Shown here one piece after another: positions 1 through 10,961 of a stretch of DNA of 64,000 nt; within the stretch, counting starts at the first letter, position 1; every line of letters begins with the position of its first letter. The stretch comes from Paraspadella gotoi. Lineage: Eukaryota; Chaetognatha. A program made the translations under genes and the position numbers. Below the pieces are notes generated by a model, which saw only the letters and a program-made list of their open reading frames with translations, did not search any database and was not told where the DNA came from. Where the stretch lies: positions 8,181,225 to 8,245,224 of the forward strand of contig CM119269.1 in assembly GCA_051294375.1 (NCBI GenBank), read 5' to 3'.

Positions 1-636
1 AGCCTATTACATGGACGGAATTTTCATGCTTTTTGCTCAAGGGGCATATTTTTCAAAAAAATGACTGAGCTGAATTCAAAACAGTTTAAACTTTATAAAG
101 AGAGAAAAAAAATTGCGGAATTTTTTAGCAAAAGAAGGTTACGTTGTAATTTTTTAACTATTATTTTCACTCACACGCTTTTTAAACTCGAGTCTGTTTA
201 CAGTTTAATTAACGGTTTCCTCTGTTCATTTGTTTGACTCGTAACGTCAGCCTCGTTTTCGCGATTCTATCTTCCCGAAAAATTAATAATCATTGGGCGG
301 GGACGAATGCGCGATGCTTGGCAATGAGCCGTGTTGCTTGGCAATGAGCCTAGTAGCTTGGCTTTTAGTTGATATCTAAGCGTGAATCGTAGGCAATAAA
401 GTAAAAGTATTTTAGCTAATTAGTATGGAATTATTAACGTATCGTTCGTACATTTGTAACAACGTGCTATCTGTGTATAATAGAAATTACTATTAAGTAT
501 TTTGATATTTTCTTTCTAACTGCATTATTCATTGTATTTTGTCCGCAGCTTTTACTGTTTAATTCTCATTCACACTCTTTAAATAAAATTTATGTAATCC
601 GAAATCACTCGCTTTTTTCACGAAAAGAACGGGGAC
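1..636. other. No gene seen
   Basis: AT-rich non-coding sequence. There is a short direct repeat of a GCTTGGCAATGAGCC-like unit around 315-352. I see no open frame or splice structure that I can support. Confidence 0.5.
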
Positions 637-806
637 TAATGAGTGGAGGAGAGGGAAAGAGAGCGGGAGATGGAGAGGAAGAGACGAAGAGAGAGAGAGG
701 AGAGAGAGAGAGAGGAGAGGAGAGGAGGAGGAGAGAGAAGAGGGAGAGAGAGAGGAGAGAGAGGAGAAAGGAGAGAGAGAGAGAAGAGAGAGAGAGAGGT
801 GTGTTA
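637..806. repeat. (GA)n purine microsatellite
   Basis: Nearly uninterrupted GA/GGA repeat on the + strand. The open frames it generates (Arg/Glu-rich on +, Ser/Leu-rich on -) are artefacts of the repeat. Confidence 0.95.
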
Positions 807-829
807 CTCACTCTTTTTTATCCTTTTTT

Positions 830-1150
830 CCGCTTCGTCGTCGTCGTAGTCTCGTCATATTTCGTCGTCACCGCCGTCGGCGTTCTTGTTCCGCAATCGC
901 ACATATCACGCGCGTTGCCTCACGGACGCGTCGTCGTCGTCGTCGTCGTAGTCATCTACGTCATCGTCGTTATCGAGATAGACGTTCGTCGTCGTCCTCT
1001 TCATCGTCGTCATTCTTTGGATGTCGTCGCCTGCAACGTCGTCGTCATCGTCGTCGTCGTCGTCGTTTTTCTACTCATCGTCGTCGTCATAGTCATAGTT
1101 CTGGCAGTCTTCTTCTTGGTCGTCGTCGTCGTCGTCGTCTTCGGCTGTCG
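830..1150. repeat. Degenerate (TCG)n trinucleotide repeat
   Basis: Repeated TCG/CGT triplets with interruptions. All frames through it are low complexity. A complementary (GAC/GAT)n tract lies at 7270-7690. Confidence 0.85.
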
Positions 1151-1159
1151 TCGCCTCCC

Positions 1160-1950
1160 AAAAAAATCGCTCTCTCACTCCTTCGCTTCGTCTCCACAAT
1201 TTCCAGCGCCTGATTCGCCTGATTTCGTCTGATTTCGTATGACTTCGCCTGATTTCGCCTGATTTGGCCTCGAACACGTTTTCTTTTTCACTCAACAGTC
1301 AAGACTGTTGATGTGACCTGTTGATTGTCATTCAGTCAGACTCGTTGAACTTTTCATTAATTGTTTTGATTCCATTTTGAATTTACTGATTTAGCTATTT
1401 TTTACTATTTGTTAAATTTATTTTCAATATCGTTAATTTTTTTATTCAATTTTATAAATTTTTTATCTGTTATGAATTTCAAATTTTTATTTTTAATTTA
1501 GTTTTTAGTTTTACGATTTTATTCCATGTTTTTATTTGATTTTTTTATTTTAATATATCAAATAATTTCTTTCTTTTTTCTTTTTAACATTCATTATCTA
1601 TTTGAACCTCAAGTTCGCTTTCGGAAACTTTTTTCGACATAAAAAAAAGTTTCTTATATCTAAACATTTTTCTTTATTTTAAGTAATAAACAAAATCAAG
1701 AGGAGAGTATCATAGTCATTTCGCTCGCGCCACGAAGTATTACGCCACCGATTTTGTCCTTGATTCAGAAACGTCTCAACTACTTAACGCCACCGAATGC
1801 TCCCATAATCATCACTTCTTTAATTTAACCTTATCTAAAAATTCCGACTCACAATTTTAACTACACAAATAAAACTTTGTCGCATGAGAATCCCAAATAT
1901 GACGATACTAAAATTAAAACGAGACTAAAACTCTTTCGAAATTAAAATTA
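1160..1950. other. AT-rich intergenic stretch, no gene seen
   Basis: Homopolymer-rich AT sequence with a short imperfect repeat of a GATTTCG-type unit near 1215-1265. Nothing coding is supported. Confidence 0.5.
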
Positions 1951-1964
1951 AAAGTCAAGTCTTA

Positions 1965-2420
1965 TATTGGGCCCAACGCCAAACGTCTTCGTCCATCCAT
2001 CCACGCCCATCGACACCCAGGGCCCCCCCAACGAGAGGCCCCCTCTTCTCCCACGACCGGCACAGGGCCACGTGGGCTGGCAGTGCACGCGGCGCGCGCA
2101 ACAGGTCCCATCGCTGCGGACGACATCCGGATCTATCGTTTTCTCAGTCGTAAACCCGTATGTAATCGGATTTCGTGGGCGGATTTCGACGCTTTCGTCA
2201 CGGGATTCGACTGAAGGACATGAATTTTGGTGAGATATGGGGTCATGGCATGGACATGGAGAGGCATGGACACGGAGAGACGGGAACATCGAAGAGTCAG
2301 GAAGGAACATGGAATAGGGACACGGGCATGGCGAGACGAGGGAAAGCAAGCAAAAATGGCAAGGGCAAGGCAAGGAGATTGGAAAGAAAGTCAAGATCAA
2401 GACGATTGAAGAAAACTCCA
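1965..2420. other. GC-rich block of unknown nature
   Basis: This block is markedly more GC- and CpG-rich than its surroundings. Open frames exist on both strands, but none resembles a family I know. A good splice donor context (TTTG|GTGAGA) occurs at 2229-2230. It would leave phase 1, which is what the first visible exon of the membrane-protein gene at 2875 needs. An upstream exon or CpG-rich promoter is therefore possible but unproven. Confidence 0.3.
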
Positions 2421-2509
2421 ATACTAAATCCGTCGCTGAGAAAATGAATTGAATCGATAAAATTTCATAGTGAGAATTTAAATTAAATAAAAAAACTTAA
2501 GCGTGAGAC

Positions 2510-2650
2510 GAAGAGAGAGTGAAAGGTCTTGAGATCAGTGAAATCGTGGGATCGTTGAAGATCTTGGATGGCCTCGACTTTGTCCGCTTGGGGGCGAATC
2601 CCGTCGGCGTCGACATGGTGGCCGACGAAGTCTAGGGACGGGACACCAAA
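2510..2650 (-). mobile_element. Ty3/gypsy-type reverse transcriptase fragment
   Basis: Read on the - strand, this piece has the hallmark end of the palm/thumb region of gypsy-type reverse transcriptases: a phenylalanine-valine-glycine-histidine-histidine motif, then DADGIRP, then a KVEAI block. In intact elements this is followed by the connection to RNase H. Only about 45 codons remain, with no flanking LTR or protease/integrase visible. It is a dead fragment near the upstream side of the membrane-protein gene. Family assignment is from recalled motif patterns. Confidence 0.7.
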
Positions 2651-2874
2651 GTCTAGTTATTATTGATTTCTTTTGTCATGTTAATCACTGGGCCGAAGAT
2701 AACTAAAATTTTGTTCTCGTATTTTCAAAATCTATATAATCTTCTCGATAATAATTCCGCCCAAGAGACTTTTGATAACTTTACTCACCCATTACTTTCT
2801 CCCCACCACGTGCTACCTTTCCCACCTTCTTATACCCACCCCCCCACCTCCACCTCCACACCCGACTCCCCAAG

Positions 2875-5486
2875 GGTCCGTGATAGACGCGTTGACGGGA
2901 CCCGAGGCCGACCTTTACCTCCTCTACGCTTTCGTCGTCGTCTTCTTCCTCACCTGCTGCGGCTGCTGCTTCAATTATCACCTCGAAAAATGGCGGCTGC
3001 GGGAATTCAAAGACGAGCCGCAGTTTCCTCACCTTTCCCAGGTAAGGAATTCTGCATTCCTCAGCGGCGCGTGTACGAAACGTTTTTTTTTTCATTTTTC
3101 AAAAAGTCCTAGAAATTTTTTTACTTTTAATTCTATATATTGATATTTTAGATATTTTTATTTTTTTGGTATGTCATTCGCCATTGGTCAAGGATAATTT
3201 ATACTAAGATAAATATATAATATTAGATATATAGTACATATTACATAAGTTGTGAAAGAGTGACTGGGGGACTCGGAGATTGTCTCTAAGTCCCTCTGCC
3301 TGTTTTTCAGTCCGTATTTTTTGAAATTTTGTCTTTTTTGTTGTGTCTGTGTGTGTATCCATCCGTTTAGCTCTCTCTCTTGAATTATGTTTCTAAGAAT
3401 TGTTAATTGTTAAGCCAGAAAGACCGAGAGCAAGTATAAACAGGCGTGAAAGCAGGTTTCTTCTTATAAATTTAAGTATTGATAAAATTAGAAAAAAAAA
3501 ATTCTTAATCCTCATGAAACACATGGTAAGCCGATGTTCAATTATAAATATATACACTTTTTCCCGATTCTTCGATAATCCGACATTTTTTTTTATCTCA
3601 TGCGCGAACAACGAAGGCGACTGCATTCGCTTAAGTTCTAAGTTTCTGTTCTGTTTTGTTCCGAAAGCGCCCAATATCTGTCGTTAATCCCTGAACTTAA
3701 TTTTAACCAAAATAATTTGTAACTTAGCCCTCAATCAAATCTCTGAACAAATCCTTAGCCTAACACCTAAATCTATTCACTAACCTAACCCTTATCCCTT
3801 ATCTAAAAACTTGAAAATTAGTTAATTACGAATTTAACCAGAAATGAACCTGGATTAAATAAAATATGGCCTTAACCACAGCCTGTCGAAAGTCAGTGGC
3901 AAGATAGCTTATTCATTAAATTAATGGATAATTATTTTTATTAGTTGTACCACTTTCATTAGAAATACTCAGATGCTTGAGATTCTAGAAGCATCGACAC
4001 TGATTCGTTGTTCTTCTGTTTGAAAAAGCGTTAATCGGTTTTCATGAGGAAAAAAAGAGAGAAAAAAATGGTTTAATCCTCTTGAGAAGGAGAAGAAGAA
4101 GAGAAGATTAAAGAAGATGAGAGGATTAAAAAAGAAGACGTGGAAGATTAAGGGATGATTAGCCGAGATTAAATCTGTGGAGGAGTTGAGCTGAGATGAA
4201 AATAAAAGGAAAAAGTTTTAAGATCTCCAATCAAATATATTACTTCTGTCTTAGACTTTTGGTTAACAAATATCGGTTTTTTATTGGTTTGTTTTTCTCT
4301 CTAAATCTACAAATGCAACAAAAAGAAAGTTCACTATAACTTCTCTACATCTGTCTTATAAATTCGTAGGTTTTCTATTTAAGCTTAAGCAATATTTATC
4401 TTCTGGTGGTTAAAAATCCATCTTGTCATTGCACGGTAGTCATTGGTGCAGAAAGCAAGTCCTTCGCTTCCCAAATTAAATGGTCCGGGGTACTATCCCG
4501 GTAACCGCCTATCAGCTAGCAGCCCCCTGTTACCTTGTGATACCTTGTACGCCCAAAGCTCAAGGACGGTTTATATTGAAGGGTATAATCACTTGCTCAT
4601 AACAATTAAGCTGTGTTACTTTAAATGTTTAATTTTTATAAAAAGTATTACGTTAACCAAAGCTATTGATATCTATTGATATCTATCTTAGGTTCATCAG
4701 GTTCAAGGTTCCGGATATTGTCGATTCGATTACGGAGGGATAGTTTTGGATGAATCTACTTTGGGTTCCACTTTCGAAATCCCAGGTGATGTTCAAAGAA
4801 TTAATATTTATCAATGATAACATCGCAGGAATATCACTGGTGATAAGCTTATTATGAAATATCATTAATATAATAATATTATTTAAATATTTACTTCTTT
4901 AAAACTTCATTCTCATAACGACATTTCCAAACTCATCATTCCTCATTTTTTCACCTCAGGAGTCGAAAATCCTCCCCCGGTGCTGGAGCCTTCCGCCCGC
5001 GCCGCTCCGAAAACGCCGGCCGCTCCTTCGCCGGCTGCCACCTCGCCTTCCACGCCGCTGGTGCCCGCCCCGGCCGTGGCCAAGCCGGTCGCCCCGCCCC
5101 CGCAAAACCTGGAGATCTTTCACCAGCAGCTGCAGCGGCTGCCTTGGCACCACCAGCTGCCCCCGTCGCCCTCGAAGGAGGCCGAAGCCAAACCGGTCAA
5201 ACCCGCCCTCAAGAAAGGGGCTGGGAGGAAAGGGTTCGCCGAGATGTTTGCCAAGCAAAAAGGCGGTGAGCATAACAGGATCTATCAATCATTAGTAAAA
5301 ATCAGATGAGCTAGATCAGGAATAAATCTATCGATCAATAATCAATTAATGTGTCACTTTATCTATCAGCTCAATCATTCAATTATTCATACTTATTACC
5401 GATAAATCAGTCTATCAATCGTTCAATTAATCTATCAATCAATTAGCCTCTCGATAATTTTAAAGTAAAATAAATAAATAAATAGA

Positions 5487-5521
<35 letters not shown>

Positions 5522-5843
5522 ATACATTTAAAAAATTAATTAATTAATTAATTAATTAATTAATTCAGGAGTGGCGTTCCAAGATTCCTCTTCCCTCTCT
5601 AAATCTTCCGCTCCGTGCGACTCAACCACGTGCCTCCTCTCCTCTTCTCCTTCTTCCGCGTCCAAGTCTACCGCTTCCGCCTCTGCTTCCGCCTCCGCCG
5701 CCGCCGCCGCCGAGGCCAAAGCCAAGAAAAAGTCGCCTCCGATTCAGAAGATCACCGCCTCCGAGCTGCGACGGATGCCGCCGCCTCCGACTTACGAGGA
5801 AGCGTTGGGCGGAGGAGGGGAGTCGTCCAAGGCGGGGGACTGA
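2875..5843 (+). CDS. Single-pass membrane protein with PPxY motif (N-terminus not found)
   Basis: Four exons fit together in phase: 2875-3041, 4692-4785, 4960-5265 and 5569-5843 (stop). All have AG/GT borders, and phases 0, 1 and 1 match at the three junctions. The first visible exon encodes a short lumenal or extracellular piece, then a hydrophobic segment (LYLLYAFVVVFFLTCCGCCF) with clustered cysteines, then a basic juxtamembrane stretch. This predicts one membrane span with palmitoylation-prone cysteines and a cytosolic tail. The third exon is Pro/Ala-rich. The last exon has a Ser/Ala-rich run, a lysine patch and ends with PPPPTYEEAL near the C-terminus. The PPTY core is a WW-domain ligand of the kind bound by NEDD4-type ubiquitin ligases; that role is an inference. 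The first exon begins mid-codon, so at least one upstream exon with the start codon is missing. I do not recognise the family. Confidence 0.7.
3715..3835. repeat. Degenerate CCCTAA-like tract
   Basis: Loose repeats of CTAACC/CCTTAACC-type words within an intron of the membrane-protein gene. They are similar in style to the TTAGGG-like tracts at 21.8, 24.2 and 63.2 kb but more decayed. Confidence 0.35.
3865..3980 (+). repeat. Dispersed repeat family R2, partial copy
   Basis: Contains the family core: CCTTAACCAC, then GCCTGTC.AAAGTCAG, GGCAAGATAGCTTATT, ATGGATAAT and TTGTACCA. Other copies are at 8940, 12505, 14600, 43085 and 50145. This is a diverged short copy. Confidence 0.75.
4430..4605 (+). 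mobile_element. tRNA-derived SINE, diverged copy
   Basis: Shares the CATTGGTGCAG start, the CAAGTC.TTCGC.TCCCAA box and the GGTCGCC-like segment with the clearer copies at 18.5, 18.9 and 30.7 kb. It also ends near a TTATATTGAA.GG motif. The middle is strongly changed. Confidence 0.55.
5462..5566. repeat. (AAAT)n and (TTAA)n microsatellites
   Basis: A run of AATA repeats is followed by TAAT repeats and ends immediately before the acceptor of the last exon of the membrane-protein gene. Confidence 0.9.
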
Positions 5844-5974
5844 AGGCGGTGGTGAGGGGGTTGCGTGGGTGGAGGATCCGATGGAGAGAGAGAGAGGGGG
5901 GCGGGGTGGAGAGTGTCATTGGAGGTCGTTGGAGGAGTGATTGAAATCTGTTGCACGAGTTTTTAAAGTGAGGT

Positions 5975-6300
5975 GGAGTCAATGGAAGGAGTTGGAGTGG
6001 ATAGAGATTGTCTCATCTTTGAGGTCGAAGTGGTCAGAGTAGTTTTGAGTGGTCGGAGAAATTGTCATGGTCAGAGTTGTAGGAGCGATTGGATTAGTTG
6101 CAGTGGTTTGTGTAGTTGCCGCAGTTCATTTTCGAAATGGCGAAGTAGTCGAAGCAGTTAAAGCAAACAGGAGAGTTTACGTGGTTGGAGTAGTTGGAGC
6201 AGATGAAGTTGTTGGAGTATTGAGGCTGGTGAAGTGGTTGGAGCCCTCTAAAGCGGCTGGAGCGATTGGAGCCGTCGCAGTCGTTGGAGCAAAGACTCTC
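5975..6300. repeat. Degenerate GTTGGAG-type minisatellite
   Basis: Irregular repetition of GTTGGAGTAGTTGGAGCA-like words. It gives valine/glycine-rich frames that are not convincing as a gene. It lies just past the PPxY gene, in its possible 3' untranslated region. Confidence 0.55.
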
Positions 6301-6369
6301 GCTTCCTTTTATTTTCCTTCATCTTCTTCGCCTTCGATTTTCGTCTCTTCATCTTCTCAATTAATTCAG

Positions 6370-7265
6370 GTTAGTTGTTTGTAAATGTGTTATTTTAACA
6401 ATCTAAAAAAATATAGAAATTCTAAAAAATCTTAAAAAAATCTAAAAATCTAAAAATCGAAATCCCTGGATATATCGAACAAATCGCCCTGTACGTAAAT
6501 TACGAATTCAAGGTCCAGTTTGCTCAGAAATAATTTACCATTCGTTCATCCGGTTTATAATTTTCCCTCATTGTCATTCTGTTTCTCTCCCGGTTACCAC
6601 GTCCACCTCATTCTCACCATTACGCCCCCTTTTCCACCCCCCTCTTTTCCACTCCTCCTCTTTTCCACCCCCCCAACCAAATTTGGGGAAAAAGAGAAAC
6701 AAGTGGCCACATGTCTCTAAGGAAAACCCTGGCCGAGGTCGTTAGAATCTCAGATTCTCAAAAAAAAAGGGCCGAAGTAAAAAGAATTTCGCGTGTTTAT
6801 AGTTACGGGGTTCGGCGCTGAAAAGTTTCCATAGCGTCCACATATATATGCTTTAAAGACCGGCTCTTCTTTCCACACGCGATGACCGAAGTCTGTAGTT
6901 CCAAAACAAAACGAAAGAAATAAATGTCGAAGCGAAACTGGAATTCTATGTAAATAAAACGAATGAGAAAACAAAAATAAAAAAAAAGCAAAACAAAACA
7001 AAAGAAACGAGAAGAAAACGAGACGCGAAACACAAACTCGTCGTAAAAAGAAAAAGAGGAAATAAACTTCTCTCGATTTTCTAAAAATGTCGTCTCCGCC
7101 ATCGGCTCAGTTCTTTCCTTATTCTCTCCCGCAAAAAGGGTAACGACGACATTAAATGTCTCGTTTTTATTTAAACAATAGTTTAGATTATAAATTTTTA
7201 AAAAGAAAAAGTGAAAGGTTAAAGGGACATTTGTGGGAACAACGTCTCGAAATTTTATCGAGTTT
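6370..7265. other. Intergenic, no gene seen
   Basis: Includes oligo-A runs and a pyrimidine-rich patch near 6600-6680. Frames on the - strand are Phe/Arg-rich and lack family features. Confidence 0.45.
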
Positions 7266-7269
7266 TCGA

Positions 7270-7565
7270 TTCGCGACAAAAAAAAGACGATGAAGACGTC
7301 GATGACGACGTAGAAGACGACGATGAAGACGACGACGATATTAATGAGAATAAGTACAATGGTTCAGACGATGACGGTTATGATGACAACGATGAAGATG
7401 ACAACGATAATTACTATGAAGTTGAAGGTTACGTGACAATGAAGACGACAACAACGTTGATAGGAACATCGACGACGGTTAAGACGACAACGATCACGAC
7501 GACGATGAAGATGACAACGACGATGAAAACAACGGTGACAATGAAGACGACGACGACGACGAAGG

Positions 7566-7602
<37 letters not shown>

Positions 7603-7690
7603 AACGACGACGAGAATGGTTAAGACGACGATTAGGACGACGATGGCGATGAAGACGACGACGACGACGACGACGACGATGCTACCGAGT
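7270..7690. repeat. (GAC/GAT)n trinucleotide repeat
   Basis: Over 400 bases of interrupted GAC and GAT triplets, including an uninterrupted (GAT)n block near 7570-7600. Frames read as Asp, Thr or Met/Thr polymers and change register often. I treat it as a repeat rather than an acidic protein. Confidence 0.9.
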
Positions 7691-7924
7691 TGACTTCTGT
7701 TTAAAATTTATGAAAAATTCGCATCGATTATCGGTAATATGGGTATTGGTATAACCAATTAAAAATATTTATACATTTAGTAATCAATCTTATCTTGTTC
7801 CCGACCTTGCATACTGCATTCTATGCAGTGAATAGATAATTGTAGGTTAACGCCTACATCCCTCTTACGTTCATATAATTTTATTTTTAAAAGAAATCAA
7901 TTAATTAAAAATTAATTAAATTTC

Positions 7925-8087
<163 letters not shown>

Positions 8088-8627
8088 CTTCGATCTTGGT
8101 GAGCGAGGAAGCCGGACCAATTTTCTTTGTTGTCGGCCGCGCCTGTGAACTCAGCGCCTTCTCCTACGCCCCCATCTTCCTCAGGCCGACAGGGGAGGAC
8201 AGGTCGCTCTACGGTCGGGCAAGGGAGCCGCCGAGAATGCAGGCGAGAATGCGAGCAAAGGAAAAACGGGCGGGGATGAAGGCAAAGGAGAAAAGCGAAG
8301 AGAGAAGGGAGAAGAGAATGCGAGGAAATTAGTGAGAAATTTTTGAAGACTTTTCTGAAATTCAAACGTGAAATGAAAATGAAAAAGATGAAAGAAAAGA
8401 AAATAGAGCAGAAAAGAAAAGAGAAAGAAATAGCAGTAAATAGAGAGAAAAGGTAAGTAAAAGATAAGTAAAAGAAGACTTTAAAGGTTCCTTCGCTTCT
8501 CACCTTCAGTTTTACGACAAAGTTCACCGCGAGAAACAGAGAGAAGGATTTAGGGCGGATCTTCACCGCTGCGACCGGATTCACGCCAAAAGCAAAGGAT
8601 GGAGGTGAGAGAGAGAGAAGAGAGAAG

Positions 8628-8701
<74 letters not shown>

Positions 8702-8767
8702 AGAGAAGGATTTAGGGCGGATCTGTCACCGCTGCGACCGGATTCACGCCAAAAGCAAAGGGATGGA

Positions 8768-8838
<71 letters not shown>

Positions 8839-9513
8839 AGAAGAAGGCATTAACCGCCATTTTGTTCTTCCTTTCTTATTGAGTGATTTTGATAAAGAAA
8901 AAAGAAAGTCAGAAAAAAAATAACTATAAGATTATAAGAGCTATGTCATTATCTTGTAAGAGTGATGGAGGCCTTAAACCACCAAAGCCTGTCCAAAGTC
9001 AGGGGCAAGATAGCTTATTTATTAAATGAATGGATAATTTATATTGGTTGTACCAATTTTATATAAAACTGAAATAAATTGAAAGATAGATAAATCAATA
9101 AATCAATAAATCAATAAATAAATAAGTAAATAAATAAATAGATATATAAATAATTAAGTAAATAAATAAATAAAAGGAAAGACGTGAACCGCAAGAAGAG
9201 ATGATTATCAGATTCAAACTGAAGGGCGTCGATGGAAAGCGAAGACTAAAAATAGAATATTCATGCAAAACGTTGAGGTGGACGTAATGAGGGGCGAACT
9301 TGATAATGAAGAAGGAAAAAAAAAGAAAAGAAAAGGAAAAATAAAGAATAACGTGGATGAGCAAATAAAAATCTATGAATTAATCAATTTTTGAATCGAT
9401 AACTTTGCTTGATGCGCTGATTCAAGAAATCAATCATTCATTAGAATAATCAATCATTAATCATTCATTGAAGAAAGTACGATTTAATTACGCAATTGAT
9501 GTGCTCAAAAGTA

Positions 9514-9576
<63 letters not shown>

Positions 9577-9940
9577 TAATCGATCAATCAGAATCGCTCA
9601 ATTAAGGGTTAAAGAATTTATATTTTAAGCAATTAATCGACCAGGTCTTCTATTCAATGACCAATGAATCAGGCAATCAATAGCTGTTCAGTCAACAAAT
9701 AACATTCCATTCAACAAAGTTTTAACCAATCAACCAATCAATCAGGTCGCCGCTGAGGAAGCCGCTCGTCCGATCCCCGTTCTCTGGAATTCTCAGTACG
9801 GTCACGTACGGACGCCGCCGGAAGTCGTGGAGCGTCCGCGCGCCAAACGCAACACGATGATCCACGAGTTTCTGCGCAAGAACGGGGTCACCATAGCCGT
9901 TGATGAGGAGCCAAAGAGGATGGCGGGGAGGGGACCGTGA
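8088..9940 (+). CDS. CFAP90: CFAP90-like cilia protein (start codon not found)
   Basis: Three exons are visible. Exon a, about 8088-8218, encodes a segment with LSAFSYAP and ends at a possible GC-type donor. Exon b, 8510-8604, starts FYDKVHREKQREGF and runs to a cysteine-aspartate-arginine block and HAKSKG. Exon c, 9746-9940, starts VAAEEAARPIPVLW, continues through SQYGH and ends at TGA. As I recall the human CFAP90 (C5orf49) protein, it has the same order: LSAFSY near the start, HAKSRG in the middle, then an acidic EE.ARP.-VL-SS-YG block. That family is a small axonemal microtubule inner protein. As written, exon b ends in phase 2 while exon c needs phase 0. A second partial copy of exon b at 8700-8768 carries one more G and restores the phase (see that entry). 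The GC donor of exon a is the weakest part. A polyadenylation-like AATAAA lies near 10163. Confidence 0.5.
8605..8700. repeat. (GA)n microsatellite between two exon copies
   Basis: GA tract separating the full exon b of the CFAP90-like gene from its partial copy. Confidence 0.95.
8700..8768 (+). pseudogene. Partial second copy of CFAP90-like exon b
   Basis: Repeats the last about 65 bases of the exon at 8510-8604 plus its GTGAGA donor. Two single-base differences matter. Copy 2 has an extra T in ATCTGTCACC where copy 1 reads ATCTTCACC. Copy 2 has GGG where copy 1 has GG just before the donor. With the GGG, the exon ends in phase 0 and joins correctly to the exon at 9746. Each copy thus has one frame error that the other lacks. 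Confidence 0.75.
8771..8840. repeat. (GA)n microsatellite
   Basis: GA tract downstream of the partial exon copy. It probably belongs to the same locus as the tract at 8605. Confidence 0.95.
8940..9065 (+). repeat. Dispersed repeat family R2
   Basis: Well-preserved core: GTCATTATCTTGTAAGAG, GATGGAGGCCTTAAACCACC, CCAAAGTCAGGGGCAAGATA, then TTATTTATTAAATGAATGG and TTGGTTGTACCAATTT. It lies within the intron of the CFAP90-like gene. Confidence 0.85.
9070..9180. repeat. (AAAT)n-type microsatellite
   Basis: ATAAATCAATAAATAAA-type repeats immediately after the R2 copy. Confidence 0.85.
9505..9590. repeat. (CAAT)n microsatellite
   Basis: About eighteen AATC units in a row in the intron before the last CFAP90-like exon. 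Confidence 0.95.
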
Positions 9941-10189
9941 ATAAGAAGTTGGCAGAGACAGCAACGAAAATGACTATCTGCTTCTGCGTCATTTGATTTT
10001 AATTTCCCATAATTTAATTACTCATAATGACCGGCTAAGACGTTAAGCTCCATTCTTGTCATCATCATCTTCATCGTCATCATCATCATCAAATCATCAT
10101 CCATTATCTCCCCCCCCACCACTTTTTTCGCCTTTTTTTTCTCATCCTGGAACTAAACATTGGCAATAAATTAATAAAATCTCTAGTTA

Positions 10190-10960
10190 AAAAATAATCG
10201 CCCGACTGGGAGACCCCCCCAAAAAAAAAGACTAATTAAAATGGATGTGTTTTCTGTGACTGTGGACTTAATATTTGGAGTCGTGTTTTAACTCGTGCGT
10301 CTTTTTCGTCTGCGTTTTTTTGAAGTGAAGCTTCGTTGCTGGGATACGTCGCACCGTCACAGTCGATGATGAAATTTTATGTCCGTTGGTTTCATTATTT
10401 CTATACATCAAATTATCTCTGTCAAAATCGTCGTTTTGTAATAAAAAAATTAACAGAAAATACGAAAAATGTGGTTCTTATTAATGTTTATTTTCAGCCA
10501 TGAAAATGTGATAAAAATCAGTTAAATTTTAAAAGAGAAAAGAAAACAAAAGATTAACGTTTATCCTTTAAAAACTGCAAAAAGATGGCAGCACCAAGCT
10601 TAAGCGAAAACAAAAGGCAACTCCGTGGTTCTTTAAACTTTATGTATATTAATGTTGGGACGGATGTTCTTTGATGCTACAACTTATATAATACAATTAC
10701 TTTAATGCCTTCTTACCTAAACTATGTATTCATTTTTTTACTTATATTTATAAGTTAAGATAAGACAATTTCTTCCGCAAATATCGAAAACTCATTCAAC
10801 AAAGCCACATTTTATTCCGTGTAAAAGCAACTACAGAGACGTATCGATTATAAGGCAAAAGAGATGGTCAAGTGTAATAGACATAAAAGCGAAAACATAA
10901 AAAAACACTTTTTAACGAATAAATAAATAAATTGGAGGCGCGCATGAAAAGATGAAGACA
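10190..10960. other. Convergent intergenic region, no gene seen
   Basis: AT-rich sequence between the ends of the CFAP90-like gene (+) and the BK-beta-like gene (-). It presumably contains both 3' untranslated regions. Nothing else is supported. Confidence 0.45.
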
Positions 10961-10961
10961 T

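Noticed and set aside
639-1232. 197-codon + strand frame and its mates on both strands
   Set aside because: Composed of (GA)n and (TCG)n repeats. Arg/Glu, Ser/Leu or Val polymers with no splice or family evidence.
7433-7693. Thr/Met-rich frame of 86 codons
   Set aside because: Pure product of (GAC/GAT)n trinucleotides.
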